Positions 10,101 to 23,900 of a stretch of 64,000 bases of DNA are shown in pieces. The translations under genes were made by a program, and so were the position numbers. Under the pieces are notes generated by a model that saw nothing but the letters and a program-made list of their open reading frames with translations, had not been told where the DNA came from and did not search any database. Each line of letters begins with the position of its first letter. Within the stretch, counting starts at the first letter, position 1. Source of the stretch: Endocalyx cinctus (taxonomy: Eukaryota; Ascomycota; Sordariomycetes; Amphisphaeriales; Apiosporaceae); contig BCKC01000006.1 in the NCBI GenBank assembly GCA_001600455.1, positions 310,001 to 374,000 on the forward strand. The letters run 5' to 3'.

Positions 10101-12885
10101 CTATACAGGCCCGTCGGGATAGCCGTCTGGTGTTTAATCATTTTTTATCCCAGCTTCTTAGAACGGACAAAGATCAAAAACAAAACAAGATCGAGGATGA
10201 AATAAAATAAAATAAAAAATAAATAAATAAAATAAAATAAAATATTTATTTATTTAATTATTTATCTTTTATTATTATTATTTTATGTTTTATCTACACT
10301 GACCAGGGACGGTAGAATTCGTGTGGGAGTGTTGTCTTTGATGGCAGAAGAGGGTGTGATAGGTGTAGCACTTGCGCCAAACCGTCGGAACTTTGTAAAA
10401 AAATCCCCCCAATCCCACCTAAAGGGTTCTGTTTTTGTTTATGGTGCATGTATCAGGAGGGGGATGAAATACTTTCGTTAAAAATAAAAATAAAAAATCC
10501 CACGTTTTCTATTTGTTTTCACTTTCTCTATACTAGAATGTATCAACGACATATGCAGGTTTTATTCAAGTGACTCAGCTAAATGATATCGATGACGATT
10601 GAACGAGGCGAAAAAAAACTAAAAACAAGAATATATTCAGTTACATAAGATGCCTTTTTTGGTGGTTTATCTTTACCTCTCGTCGGCGTGGCTCATAGGC
10701 GATTTGACAACGCATCAATCTTAGTATCACATGTACAGGGCATACTGGGGGTTTAGCTTCGTTGGGCGAGTTTGTGTATTCTTTCTTTTAGGGAATCAAG
10801 AGTCTTTTTTTCTTCTCCCTCTTCGTAGAAGGTACCTACAAGAGATTAGTGGATGGGTGTAGTAGTGAAAAAAAAAAGGGTAGTCCCGTTCCCTCAGAAA
10901 TAATATTTAAAAATACAAAAAGATAAATAAATAAATAGGGAAAATCTCTCAAAAACGAGGATGGTGTGGGTGTGGTGTCGTGTAGGTTGCCCCCCCTCCT
11001 CTATTCTATCCCCCCAATTTTGTCTAGGTCAGTGGTAACAAATACTCCGAATACCGTTTTCACCGCCTTCGACTTGCATGAAGTTAAAGGTCATCTGCTT
11101 GAAAACTGATGAGCTGGCAAGGCACCTTGTCAATCAGCTGTCCTAACTTAAGCGAGAGACCGCGCGCGGTATCAGAATAAAACAGAGAAAATCAATTGAT
11201 TTTTTTTTTTTTAAAAAAAAAAACGGAAAGATAAAATATACAATTAAAAAAATAAATAAAAAAAATAATCATAAAATATTAACTTGATCAATGACAAGAA
11301 TCAAGATTCACAATTAACCCCCGATTACCAAATCTAGCGTAGGTTATCATGGTTATGACTCCGATTTGATATTTGTAAAGCCAGCGAGCGATGTTACAGC
11401 ATCATGTGTGGTCGATCTCATCAGGACGACTGACTCGAATGCCACCCGTTACTCTACGGCGGAAGCGTCGTTGTGTATAGTTGATAGGTGATTGATTCCA
11501 TCGGTCGTAAGCCATGCATATATTTTTATTTTATTTTTCATCTTCCGTCGATTACGTCCTCATATCATGGGCAAGGCAATTCTCCCAAGAAAAAAAAAAA
11601 GGTCCTTACCTCCATGACACATGTTGTGTACTTATGATATCTCGTGGGTAACCACCGAATCCCGATCTATCAGCTGTAGATTATATTCCGAAAAGGAACC
11701 TTGTGCTACGAGAGGTCCGGCAATTTCTAGTGTGTTGGGCGCATGAAGACCGCCCCCCTCCTCTTCCCCCAAGTGACAGCAGCCAACAGCGTGTCACGTC
11801 CTCGAACGAGCCCTACCGGCCCTATCGTCCGGGTCTTTGACATTTCGCCTCCTTGGCAAAATTTCCAAACCAGGACAGCCTTGAACGGGCGGGTTACGGG
11901 GTAAATACACCAGAACCGAGGGCCGATTAGATCATTGTCGAATTCTCCCCTTCTCGGACCTTCAAGATAGACTGGATGGTCATATGATTCATGTGTTTGG
12001 CGAGGATTATGAAACCCGAGTATACAAGAGCTAGGTAGAAACCCATCCGTGATATCCTAAAGGAGATGCCAGAAATTTCATATAATTATAACCGAGGCTC
12101 GGATGAGACGCACGGCTACCGTCAGAAAAGTCATTTCAAAAAAAAAAAAAAAAAAAAACTCCGAAAACCAGGTATAATATACTTTTGGTAACCATCATGA
12201 ATTTCCCAGCCCGGAGTAATGGATCGAATCTCGCACGGCTAAAGTAGAAAATGTCTTGTTTTCAGCCACGTGGAAAATACGTAGAGTTTCTTGCTGTCTC
12301 TTGCGTGAAAGCCTGTAAACCCAGGTAATAAAACGTGTTGTATTCGATTCGGGGAAAATACTACACTTTCGCACCCTCTTCCTTTCTTTTTCAATAGCTG
12401 GAAACCTTAAGGCTAAATAAAAATAAAAGCTTGAAGATATTCACAATTGGTTCAGTGAGAAAATGGAAAATGTAAGGAATAATCTTAAATTTGGAATGAG
12501 CCTCGAAAAATAAAAATAAAAATTAGACATAAATTTAGGTGCTTAAGTAAGCGATATTAAGGCTGCTAAGCAAATGGATAGCGCCACATCGCTACACGCT
12601 AACTATACCTAGAATACAGGGCTATTACAACTAATAGAAGACATTACCGCCTCACAATGAATCAAGGTGAATCATAGTGAACCAACTCAATAGTCCGAGT
12701 ATGTGCCATGGAAATCTTGACATAAATAATATATCGTCATTGACAAGAAACTCGAATTGAGAGTAAGAGAAAATATTTCATGATTTTACTCGAGAGTGAT
12801 AATTAGCTTGAGATTTAGTTTTTGTCATCTGAATCCCCAAGCATCCATCATATTGCTTTCGGAGACTCAAACCGCTTGTGATACT
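7174..12885. other. 5.7 kb gene-free AT-rich spacer
   Basis: No gene supported. It holds one ambiguous base (8743) inside an A-rich stretch, an (AAAAT)n-type array (10198-10262), many poly-A and poly-T runs (for example about 12138-12158), and one copy of TACTCCGTA (9903-9911). A GC-richer patch around 11700-11930 has no recognisable protein motif in any frame. Confidence 0.5.
10198..10262. repeat. (AAAAT)n / (AAAT)n array with inverted (ATTT)n half
   Basis: Successive AAATA and AAAATA units run to about 10242, then switch to ATTTATTT units, making an imperfect inverted repeat that could fold. Similar arrays recur across the window. Confidence 0.75.
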
Positions 12886-14997
12886 ATGATATCAACAAAC
12901 AGCATGCCAGACGGCGCCATCGATAGACGTCAAGCTGTAGCTACAGCGTCTACCGATCGGACAGTACCGAAGCCCATCCCTGCTTCTCAAAGTCAGGATC
13001 CACGAAGATATCAAATTGAGCAGATGAAGAAGCGGCATAACGCTAAGCAGTCCACCTTACAAGATGGCACTACGAATCTTCAATTCCGCATGAAACCTTC
13101 CGACCCGGACTTCCCTTTTGAACTGGACTACCTAGAGTGTGAGCTTCAGGTCCCGCCTTCGTATCCGGAGAAGCCGGCGTCGCTCCGCGTTAGGAACAAA
13201 GACATTCCTCGCGGCTTTAGCGTCAACATAGAGCGAGGATGGGACAAGCTCGTCGAGGGGAAGGCGGATGCTACTTTATTGGCACTTACCAACGCCCTCG
13301 ATAAAAACTTAGAAGCTTTTCTTACCGAGCAAAAAGTCGAGACCGTTACTTTGATGTCCTTCAAAGACACGAGGCATATTGATAGCGCGACTACCGCCCT
13401 TCATGCACCCTCTTCATCCTCATCTCCTTTCAACTTTGTTGAAACGCCCAAGCCAGCACCTAAGCCAGCACCAGCACCAGCCCCCAAACCCAGAAGAACA
13501 TATATTCCCGAGGAATCTTTCACCAGCGAACAAATCGCGGCGGCCAAAGCACGGCGGGCTCAGGAGATCAGACAACTAGAATCTCGCATGGGGCGACTAC
13601 CCCTTTATCAAAAGTCGGCTGACGGAATCGTCTACACGTTACCTTTAGAGCCTAGAAGGCGACATGATCTGCCAGCTGAGCTGCGCTCTATTCAATCCGT
13701 GCAGTTAATTATCCCTCTACTCTACCCGCTACAGGCGCTCAGGGTATTACTTAATGACGTCGAGTCCTCAGATGCCGAATCGTTGGAGGATATGTTCACG
13801 AAACGGGCCACTCAGCAAGTTCAAATGTCGCTGATGAGCCATATAAATTATCTTGCTCAAAACCTCAATGTCATGGCGAAGCAAGCCAAGGCGGAGAAAA
13901 ATAAACCCCCTTCACACCCAGAGCCCAAACATGAATCAACTCACCGCAGCGAAGAGGGAGACGGGCCCTCTCATTCCACCAGTGATATTGGCAAAGGACA
14001 TATTCACGTCATACCCCGGCCGCCAGAATGGAGCTATGGTCACGGCTCAGCGGGCCTAGATGACTCAGACAGCGATGATTACTCAGAAGACGACTCGGAG
14101 GACGGCGGCGCCGTCGTAGAGCCGCGGGAGGCCACCCACGAGGCGACGGGAGCCGTCCAGCAGCTCGAAAAGGGGGTCGCCATCTCGTTCCCTTCGGTCG
14201 AGCTGCACGGCATCGAGCTTCTCGAGATCTCCATCCTCAACGTCAGCGTCAAGTGCGACCGCTGCCGGACCGTCAACGAGATCACCGGGCTGCGACCGGC
14301 GGCGGAGAAGGAGGGCGTCGGCTGCAAGAAGTGCGCCGCCGCCTTCGTCGCCCGGTTCCGGCCCGAAATGGTCCACGCGGGCTCGAGCCGCGCCGGGTTC
14401 GTCGATTTGTCCGGGTGCGCCGTCGCGGACATGCTGCCGAGCACGTTCGTGCCGACGTGCGCCAAGTGCTCGACCGCGAGCCGGGGGCTCGTCTCGGTGC
14501 GGGCCGAAGTGATCACCAACGTCTGCCGCGAGTGCCACGGCAAGTTCACCTTCAAGATCCCCGAGGTCCGATTCATGACCGTCACGCACGGGACGGGCCG
14601 CCTCCCCGCGGCGACGGCGCCCCGGAGGCGGCAGGAGAAGTTAGGGCTCCACGCGGGCGACCCGCTGCCGGAGAGGGGCGCGTGCGCGCACTACAAGAAG
14701 TCGTACCGCTGGTTCCGCTTCTCGTGCTGCGGCAAGGTGTTCCCGTGCGATCGGTGCCACGACGAGGCGGAGGATCATCCGCAGGAGTGGGCTAACCGGA
14801 TGATCTGCGGGTGGTGCAGCCGCGAGCAGAACTACGCGGTCGAGGCTTGCACTTTTTGCGGTAGGAGCGTCATTGGCAAGAAAGGGAGGGGGTTCTGGGA
14901 AGGGGGGAAGGGGACGAGGGATAAGGCGAAGATGAGTCGGAAGGATAAGAGGAAGTTTAGACGCGTTGGGGGAGGGGAGGCGAGGAAGAAGGATTGA
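12886..14997 (+). CDS. RWD-like and CHY-type zinc-finger protein (703 aa)
   Basis: Single exon. The open frame extends upstream to a GTG at 12796, but the first ATG is 12886, so I start there (a second ATG lies at 12904). Residues about 40-150 form an RWD-like block (KPSDPDFPFELDYLECEL, PSYPEKPASLRVRNKDIPRG). A Pro/Ala-Lys linker lies near 185-205, a second alpha/beta block at 225-340, an Asp/Ser-rich acidic stretch near 390-410, and then CxxC pairs at 457/460, 480/483, 525/528 and 547/550. The C-terminus is a CHY zinc finger: C600-x-H602-Y603, C614-C615, C621-xx-C624-H625, H631, C641/C644 and C655/C658, followed by a Lys/Arg tail. CHY fingers occur in yeast Hot13 and in plant/animal RING ubiquitin ligases; RWD folds bind E2-type partners. 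There is no RING here, so ligase activity is not shown. From about 14080 GC rises sharply within the same frame. Known as a fungal-wide family; cellular role unassigned. Confidence 0.92.
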   Translation: MISTNSMPDGAIDRRQAVATASTDRTVPKPIPASQSQDPRRYQIEQMKKRHNAKQSTLQDGTTNLQFRMKPSDPDFPFELDYLECELQVPPSYPEKPASLRVRNKDIPRGFSVNIERGWDKLVEGKADATLLALTNALDKNLEAFLTEQKVETVTLMSFKDTRHIDSATTALHAPSSSSSPFNFVETPKPAPKPAPAPAPKPRRTYIPEESFTSEQIAAAKARRAQEIRQLESRMGRLPLYQKSADGIVYTLPLEPRRRHDLPAELRSIQSVQLIIPLLYPLQALRVLLNDVESSDAESLEDMFTKRATQQVQMSLMSHINYLAQNLNVMAKQAKAEKNKPPSHPEPKHESTHRSEEGDGPSHSTSDIGKGHIHVIPRPPEWSYGHGSAGLDDSDSDDYSEDDSEDGGAVVEPREATHEATGAVQQLEKGVAISFPSVELHGIELLEISILNVSVKCDRCRTVNEITGLRPAAEKEGVGCKKCAAAFVARFRPEMVHAGSSRAGFVDLSGCAVADMLPSTFVPTCAKCSTASRGLVSVRAEVITNVCRECHGKFTFKIPEVRFMTVTHGTGRLPAATAPRRRQEKLGLHAGDPLPERGACAHYKKSYRWFRFSCCGKVFPCDRCHDEAEDHPQEWANRMICGWCSREQNYAVEACTFCGRSVIGKKGRGFWEGGKGTRDKAKMSRKDKRKFRRVGGGEARKKD

Positions 14998-17900
14998 TTG
15001 ATTGATGGGCTTGGTCATGCTGATAATTATCATGTCGCTGCTCTACGATGTATATCGTCCAGCAGCACGTACGCTGAAGCAGTATCGTGATATTCACAGC
15101 CTTGGGTATGAAGTATCAGCCTCGCTATCAGAAGCTTTAATTGGTATGGTCATGCCACGACAGGCAGTGTGTTACACAGCAAGACTACATACATTACAGC
15201 CTTATTGCAAGTTAATAATAACACGATGGCCAATCAACCCTTCAAGATTAATTCCATTTAAAATAAGCTCTAACTATCTCGTATCCCTCCACCTACTATA
15301 AACCAGCACGCGACGAATGGAGACATCACATCATATCGCTAAGGCTCCGGTAGTTAAGTTGGTAGTCCTTCACCTGTAGATCAATATATTAATTCACGAT
15401 TACGATGAGGACAACGAGGACAACAACTCGTAACCTGACTCAGAACCTAGAGGACCAACCAGCCAACCAGCCCCTCGAGCTGCATCGATATTCTCGGGCA
15501 CGGCTAGCACTCGTTTTTCCAGTCAACTACGTAATTATTGAGGCATAACGAGGTCTCATGGCCTCAGCTACTTATACTTTAGCGTTGCCTTAGATCTAGA
15601 TGCAGCCACAATTAATTTTTTATATACCGACGCCACGGGCGAAAGTCTTTTTTCATCCTTCCTCTCTCTCTCTCTCTCTTCCTCACCGCCCCCTCTACGA
15701 ATAAATTTATAAAACCGTTATATGTAGGGGTAAAGAGGGCTTTCACCCCCCTACGCAGAACGGGGGCGCCGAAAATACCGCCGTCGCTAGTAGTAATGCA
15801 TTTCGCCGTGGCTTAAAAAAAAAGCAGTGCTAGTTTAAGGTACCCCATGATGAACGTTTTCGTGGCTTTGGGGTATTTTATGTACGTATATACATATATT
15901 TAGGCAGGCTAATCTTTTTTTTTTTAGGTCAGCCACCACCCTCCTTTCTTTCTTTCCCCAAGGTACAAGGCGAATATATTTCCCTATGTATGTGATCAGA
16001 TCGTGGCTTGGAAAAGAATTTAAGGGTCCGTCTAGTCTTCGTCGGGTCAAAATCCTGTACGACGATGGGGTAATAAAAATATAGAGAATGTTTCAGAATC
16101 ATATTTATTTTTCCTCCTATCCTCGAGAGCGCGTGATGCTATCTTTGTGGGGGAAATTTCTTGATCAGCTGTTTGAAGTGACGTATAGGAAGTCGAGGAG
16201 AACGCATATTCACCGCAACTTTATATATACTAAATACATACCTAAACGTGGCGATGTGACACTCCGCATTTTTTATTTATTTATATATTTCCTTATATAT
16301 TTATATATACTTACTCCAGAAGAGGATATATATAGAGAGCGATATAGAGAAATAGTTGTCTCACAATTTTCAAAATGAACGCATACGCCGATCTTTGCCC
16401 CCGCCCAAACGGGAAGATCACCCGTGTAACTCGGGGTCTTGATATTTCAGCCCTGGAACTTGTCGGCCTTTTGGGGGTCGAGTGGAATTGGGATTTTCTC
16501 AGCTTTTCACGAAAACAGCTCGTAAATTATGGACTTTTCCTATTTTCCATGATTGCCATTTGTCGTACGTACGCACGTATGTAACATCCATGGATACGGT
16601 CCCTTGTCGCCATTACTTACATACCATCACGTAAAAAACCCCCCATTTCGATAATAAGCTGTTGTTATACTTGTACGCATATGAGTAATAATTAAAAAAA
16701 AGTTACTTACATCCCGGAATCGATTGCGGCGGAACATGATCTTCGACATCAGATGAAACGAATAGACCGTCGATCATCAATCAAAAGACGTAGCTAGTGT
16801 ATTAGAGGACCCCTTTTCCCGAACTTCCGTTGAAGAATATTGAGTACCGCGTTTTTGTTCTACTTCTGGTCTTCCTCGTGACTACGAAAATCATTCTTTT
16901 TTCTACTTAACACATTATCAATCACTTACATCATTGCGTCAAAGGGCGATGGGAAGGATCGGTTTACGTGGTTGCCTGAGACATGGCAATAATTGTCGTG
17001 GCAATACTAGAATGATACACGACTAATCTAGAGGTCTGGAACCGAGATACGGCTGTCTTTTTCTCTCGTTCTCATTCCATTTCAAGGGCCCCATATCCTA
17101 TGATCGGTACGACTAGGAGGTTTCATTTCATTTCCTATTCTGTACTTACATGTCAAGTGTCGTTCGTGTCCTACACCTACCTACATAACCTTTTTTTCTT
17201 CTCGTAGTTATAGACAAGCGAAACTCTGCATGCATGCGCACCTAAGCTATATTAGACCCCATTCGAGATGCATTAAAAGAAGACGAAGAAGGAAAAGAGA
17301 CGAGAAGAGAAAAAGACGTAAAGAGTTGATAAAAATTCTTGGCTGTCGAAAGGAGTAACCCCATAATTCCAATAAAAGGCAATTGTGCACGCCGGCACGC
17401 GGAGACCATCGTGACACTGCGCCAAGGTATGTGTGCGCGTATGCTAAAAAGGGGAACGAACAAAAAAAAACTCTGGGGAAGCACAGCATCAGACAGATCC
17501 AATGAAGCCTTATACGGATTTCTTTAATTGGCTTTTTTTTTCGCTTCTCTGGCCTGTCGTTCTTGCAATTCTATACTACCTCCCCTCTATTCAATTGCTA
17601 ATTAGAGGTGGAGGCCACCTTGAAAAAACAGCATTAGCCAAGGTAGTGATGGAGAGGATAAAATAAAATAAAATAACAAAATAGTAAAAAGGACCTTACA
17701 GTATTGGCAACACGTAATTCTACCAATCTTATTTTACGTCTCAAGTATTTTAGTTTGTGTTCTTAAAAGAGCAGCACGAGAAGAAGCGTAGCCACGCGTA
17801 CGTTACACCTGTAACACTCACCTTCTTCTACGCCGGCTAAAGTAGTGGCGTCGTCGTATCCTCTATTTGGGGGGAAGATAGCTAGGTGTGTAATGTATAA

Positions 17901-20900
17901 TGTGTATGTGTATGTACATGTGTGTGCGTGCGGTGCGTGTGCAGCAATTTGTTTTAACCGGCTAATTTATCCAATCCATCCAGTCGTTACCCCCCAAGCC
18001 CTGCCGCGTCGGTGTTCTGCTGGTATAACATAGCAACATTACATAGACATGACATGGCATGGCAGTACATTACATGCAGCAAAGCACGCAGGTGTCCCTG
18101 GTAGTAACAACATCAGTTATACTAAGAGGTTGCAGCTATAGTGGCAGTGGTCGTAAATAATTGTTATGCTTACAGGAAGATTTCAAAAAGAAAAAAAAAA
18201 ATTAACTGGTAAATTGACAGGTTCACCGCTGGCTGGACAAGGGGGTCAGGGTCGGATGCCGTAACATGCGTTGGAGGGGAACCGACCGCTCGGAAACTAT
18301 GGGACTGCTGCCGGCGGGGATGTAACGGCGCGACGGGTAACGACTGTATTCGGTATTGCCCAGTAATGAACCTCTATACTATAGGCATGGGGGAGAAAAG
18401 TTTTTCTTCTTCTGGCTTCGAGAATTAATTCTAGTTTGGGATAGAGGAAAGAGAAAATAACATGGAAGATTTATTTTGTTTTTATTTATTTTTTACTTAA
18501 TTATTTTCCCTGCAAATTACTGGAACTGAATGTTACTATTCCTAGTGATCAATCGATAATCGTACCACGGAACCAGAATCGTTTCTTCTTCTGCAAAATA
18601 ATGCTTTAAGAACAAAGCAATATTTTATTAGTTATAATACCGAGAGAATGCCGAAACAATAATGACAATAATAAGGTAAAAAAAACCGGTGAGGTTCCCC
18701 TCAAAAGTCCCTACACCCCCTCCCCCTTTTATTATTTTGCTAGGGGGGGTGGAGGGGATTTTCCCCAACATCCTTTTTAAGAACGTCGCTCATTCTGGGG
18801 TACATGAACGATCCTCGGTACGCAATAGCTCGCTACCGCAAAAAAAATCCGACAAAAAGTTTTCCGTACTAACGGTCTTAATGTTTTCTTCTTTCTTTCT
18901 TTTCCTAATTTTTTCTTAAACCTAGCTGAAAAAAAAAAAAAAAAAAGAAAAGAAAAGACAAGGAGATTGTGACCCGTCTCTATTAATGGACGCGGTGGAG
19001 AGGTTAAGTCAAAAAATAAAATAACATGAAAAGGATCGGTTGGAATCGCGGACCGGTAGGACTTGGTATTTGCAGTTAGCCCGACTCGTAACCAACGTCC
19101 ATGCTGGAATCTGAAATTCACCCCTTATTTTCCTCTTCTCGTCGCGCGCATGAATTCAGAGCCTGCCTCTTCCAGAGATTAGTGGCATGACGACAGTCGA
19201 CCAATTCAAGCACTGTAACATGACAGCTAGTATTTCATGAGCAATTGAGTAATCGTGAAATAACATAGGACGTCTGAAAGGGGAGAAGAAACTGGTACCA
19301 TGCCTCGCCCTGTTTACTATCCAGGAGACACCTTGGGGCGGATGCATGTAACTTTCCACACCGAGAATCCTCATCATGAAAGGGCCTTCTCAAAAACGAC
19401 TTTGGCTCAGCCTTCCTGGTTATTATTCGAAATCCTCTCTGTTAAGCCCTAAAACGCCAGGTTACTGAGTCCGACCCAAGTATCGTCGTAGCATTAAGAA
19501 GCAATATCCGCATAAGACGTAATTCAATTATACCTTCGGGACGGCTCGTACTCGTCAATAACCCTGTCCTTGATCTGGCACGCGAATGCATGCCTTTTTT
19601 TTTCTTTTTGTTCGTTTTTGTTCGTTATAATAATTGACTGGGAACGGTGATAATTGTTTAGAATTTCGGGATGTGACAGCCTAACTTAGCCTTAACGATA
19701 TAGTTAAGGGGGGGACAACCCCCCCAGATCTGGGGTTATATGGTACCGCGGTTCACGTGGTTGTGGTTCAATGACAAAAGATGCTTGTCAAACAGCGGCT
19801 TGATGATACCTGGGAAGGGGGGCAGAGCAAATTTGTCACGGCCCTTTTTTCAATTGCGTCTTAATAGCCCTCTGGTTATATAGCAGTGCGCGGCCGTCCG
19901 TTTTCGAAGACCTACATAAAATATGCATATACTACTTCGAAAAGAAAATAAACAATACAATAAATAGAACCTCTCTTGGAAGTAAGGCCGTGTGGCGTTT
20001 GGATCTTCCAAAATGCGCGACGATGACAAAAGTGGACAATACCAAGAGACTTCCTTCGGAACCATCTTCCTAGCTTCCCCTCGAACCGTTCCGTTTCACC
20101 TCATCTCCAACCCGTTCAGCTAGCGTGAGGGAAGTAAGAAAAAAGCAAAATACAAGGGAAAAAAAAGAAAATAAGAATATGCTAATGTTTCTCTGTGGCG
20201 TAGGCAAATTAGGATGGTTCTGCCGCGTAGCGTACGGAGTATATAACGAGAAGAAATCCTCCCGGTCGAGGGAAGAAGAGCGTGATCACGAATCGCGTCC
20301 AATAGCACGTCGGGAACTGGGATTTAAGTTGACGATGATTAATCGTGTGTAAGCGTGTCATTTTATTCCCATTATAGAATATTCCCTGTCAAATGCCTCT
20401 ATTCTTACAGGGTTTGAAGCGAATACTACATGTGAGTGTGTGTAAGGCTTAAACGGGGGTTCGATTCCCTCTGCTACGCTACACTACAAGTATGTGCTTT
20501 TTCTTCCCCACAAGATATAAAAAAAAATCAAAATAAAATCACATCACAAGACTCTCATCCGATTCCTCTTACCCTCCCCCCACCTTAATTCCCGATCAGC
20601 TCTCCAACCTTATGCTATATCATCGTTTGCCAGTTTGGCTCTGCTATTAGCGTAAAAGCAGGCAATACTATTTGAGAATTGGTTACGAGGCTGGGACGAC
20701 CAAGTGTCATCATTCGTTTAACAGACGCGGGAGTGGATAGGATTCGAAAGAGGTCACCGAGTCGGCCTTTAGCAGTGGCTCATCCCCGTAAGCATACACA
20801 TCACTCAAGTCATCACGAGAAAGGACACGGGATGATTCAGAACTTTATCAACAGTAATAAAATAAAAATAAAGAAATAAGGATAAAATAAAGTAAAATAA

Positions 20901-23900
20901 AATAAATTTATTATTATTATTATGTTTTTAATTGTCAGTATTATATAATTCGGTAGCTTGTGATACTGGTAAGCTTAAAATACTCTTTATGTGGTATCAT
21001 CTTGCGATCTATTTATTGTGTTGGCATGTAAAGAGTCGCGCGATGCGGCACAATTTAAGATCTAAGGGAAGACACGACTGGTGATGATATCTATCTTTCG
21101 CTTCTTCAAGACCGTTGCAAAAAGAGGCTGGCTTGGTTTTCCTCCCACGTTCTCTCCGCGGCACAACTTACACTACAACTACGAGGCGTTCCTTACGGCG
21201 CAGTGGTAGTGTATTGTACAAAGTATTTTGTAGTCAGACCCAAAGCTGCAAGTAATGATTACACCTTCTGCACAATGCCTGTCCAATATGCGATATTTCT
21301 TATATATTCGTGGGGGTAAGGATGGTATTTGTAGGCTCACTTTACGAATGTAGTATACACTAACCAGCTCAGCCAACGTAGATCAAATCTGCACTGCTGA
21401 CCACCCTCTTCCTCTCGAAATACAATCCAACCCACCTTTGGTTAATTCTGAAGTTACAACAGTAATATTATTATTTATTATTTTCTAGTTTCTTTTCTTT
21501 CTTTTCTTTATTTTACGAATCGAATAAATTTACTGATTGGTCGGGATTAATGGGACGGCCCGAGTAAGCTGGGCCTTGTCCTTTCGTGTCATCACGGATG
21601 CCTTCCCCGGATAGACCAGAGAGCCGCGAATCAGCCAATGCTGCTTTGTCTCATAAAATCGCGACACGTCCTTCACCGTCACAAGAAAAAATAGTCGGTC
21701 ATGTGCGCATTGTGTCCTTCACCGGTCGCTTATGGACGTGGGTGTTCTTTGCTTTGCCTTCTTTCTCGACGCCAATCCTATCCAACGATCTGATAAAACG
21801 TGTAATATTTCATCAGCAGGATGGAGGTCAGCAATGGCTTAGGGTTAAAATAAAAAGAAAAAAGAAAATAGAAATGAAAAGAAAGGAAAATTAGGAAGAA
21901 ATGTCAAAATGCTAGTAAGCCATGTTTTTTACTTATCCCATTTTACCCCACGAATGGATTGCTGATAAAGGGGGGAGAACCAAACAACGAAAGTTCCTAC
22001 TCCAAAACATAAAAAAAGCCAACGATGATGACGATGAGGTAATATTTAGGAGTTTTTCTCCATGGGGTTGCCTACAGTGCCCCCCTCAAAAAGTGTCTTT
22101 ACCACGTCAAAAAAAAAACTGCTGACGCTGGCTGAGGATTTCATCTGAGCTCACTGTATTCTCTAAAATATGATTGGGCTTCCTTCTTCCTCGAATTTCA
22201 GATAATAAATAAAATATAACCCGAGACACAGCCGTTTGAAAGCGCGGCGTAAGACTGGCGGCGTGTACCCCCATCTTTCAAATCCGCGCTTCAGGTCAAT
22301 CAGGCCACGCACGCATCAAAATCTCACTCACTTATCTACTATCTTGCGTTTTAGCCATCAGCGAACTGTCCCAATATTGGAAACAACATCTTCTTTTTCT
22401 TTGTTTCGAAAGTGCTTTTCTCCCAATGAAACCCTACCATCGTCATGATGAAAATGGAATAAAATAAAATAAGAAGAAAAAACTTTCGGCCGAGATTATT
22501 ATTTTTCCTTTATCCCCTTTCCCGACCGCTACTATGTATAGAGAAGTAAGTATCTAGGGTAAGCATTCATCGACCGCAGTCGAGTCACTCGTACCCCCTT
22601 TGGTACCACGAAGCATGAACCATTTTTTTTTTCTTTTTCCCGTCGCACAACGACATAAAAGGGAAGTCAGATAGGCGGAAATGAGAGGATTGAATCTAGA
22701 GAAAAAGAAGGGCTGGTGAGATTCCATTGAAGAATTCTGGGTGAGATGTCAATAAGATAGATGGCTTTGGATTTGATCGCCCTTCCCTTCCGTTCCCTTC
22801 CCTCCCCTCTCCTCTCCTCCCTCTCCCCCTTCCCCCTTGTCGGGGGAATATTGATTCCACCCACCCCCCAAAAAGTTCGTCCAAGCAGGAGGAGATAAGC
22901 CCCGACGTTGCACCCTTCGGTATCAGAGTAAGAAAAGAAAATCCAAACAGTTGTCGCCCCGGGTGTGAAATTCTTTTCGACACCCTCCTCGGGGGGGGGG
23001 GGGGGGAGCATCGAAACTCGGTCCAGTCTACCACTAACTAGCTAGACATATCTCGGCCACGGCCTTTAGAGGAGTTGCGCACTCCCGAGAAGAAACACCA
23101 AGACAAAGGAGGGAAGTTATGCTGATGCTGACGCCGATCACAGAAGATAGCGACGGCGATTGTTACCGAGCTTTCCCGCTCTAGGGGGGAAAGGGTATCT
23201 GGATTACAATGTACTTCGGCCCCGTCTATTCTTGTAGAAAGCTGATAGGGGAGCAAAGTGAGTACGCTGGAATATTCACTAGAGTATTATGATATTCTGC
23301 ATGCTCGGGCTGAAGGGGCGCGCAAGCGCGGATCGCATCATCCCGCTGGTGCTCATCTTCAAAGCATAATACCCCTTACCGTATGGTAATTATCGGATCC
23401 GACCAGACATGTGATTACATATGTTTACTAAGACTTATCATCATCACCTAGGTGATTTAATACCCATCAACATGCAGAAAGGGACAAAAAAAAAAAAGAA
23501 GGAGGCGTCAGTTTGCGCCAAGCTCATTTTGTGCGTGTCGAACAAAAGGGATTTGCTTTCTTGAAATGCTTTAACCTAGGGAACCATATGAGAATTGTGC
23601 GAAAAGGCCGATATTAGACGAGCCAATCAATCTAAAAGCCATAACACGGAGATATTCAGGACTATGTTCATGTACTCAATACATTTGATACTGGATGGCA
23701 ATATATAGAAGATACTCGGGATCCTTCTCTAGATCGTTTCCGTTTCCGACAGGAAATTTGGTGCATATGTCGTGACACCAATCCCTTCCCCCTTCCCCCT
23801 CCTCCCTCCTTTCGACGAAAGAGAGGATGATTGATTATTGTAGGTATGTAGGTATCAAGTTCCACGAGACACAGTGAACACAGGTTCGTGAGCGCCCAGT

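Noticed and set aside
12796..12885. Upstream extension of the CHY-finger protein by 30 codons
   Set aside because: The extension starts at GTG and contains no ATG. Eukaryotic initiation at 12886 is more likely, unless an upstream exon exists.
14083..14589. Two 168-codon minus-strand open frames over the CHY-finger gene
   Set aside because: They are antisense shadows created by the GC-rich third positions of the plus-strand gene.
15340..15385. A-box-like stretch (TAGTTAAGTTGGTAG) resembling the 5' half of a tRNA
   Set aside because: The D stem does not pair, no anticodon stem forms and there is no T arm downstream.
20454..20486. T-arm-like sequence with a perfect B-box (GGTTCGATTCC) and a possible acceptor strand GCTACGC
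   Set aside because: No matching 5' acceptor, D arm or anticodon arm lies within 100 bases upstream. The nearest GCGTAGC is over 200 bases away. It may be a tRNA fragment or chance.
21586..21894. 102-codon plus-strand open frame
   Set aside because: It starts at GTG, has no recognisable motif and ends in a Lys-rich A-tract.
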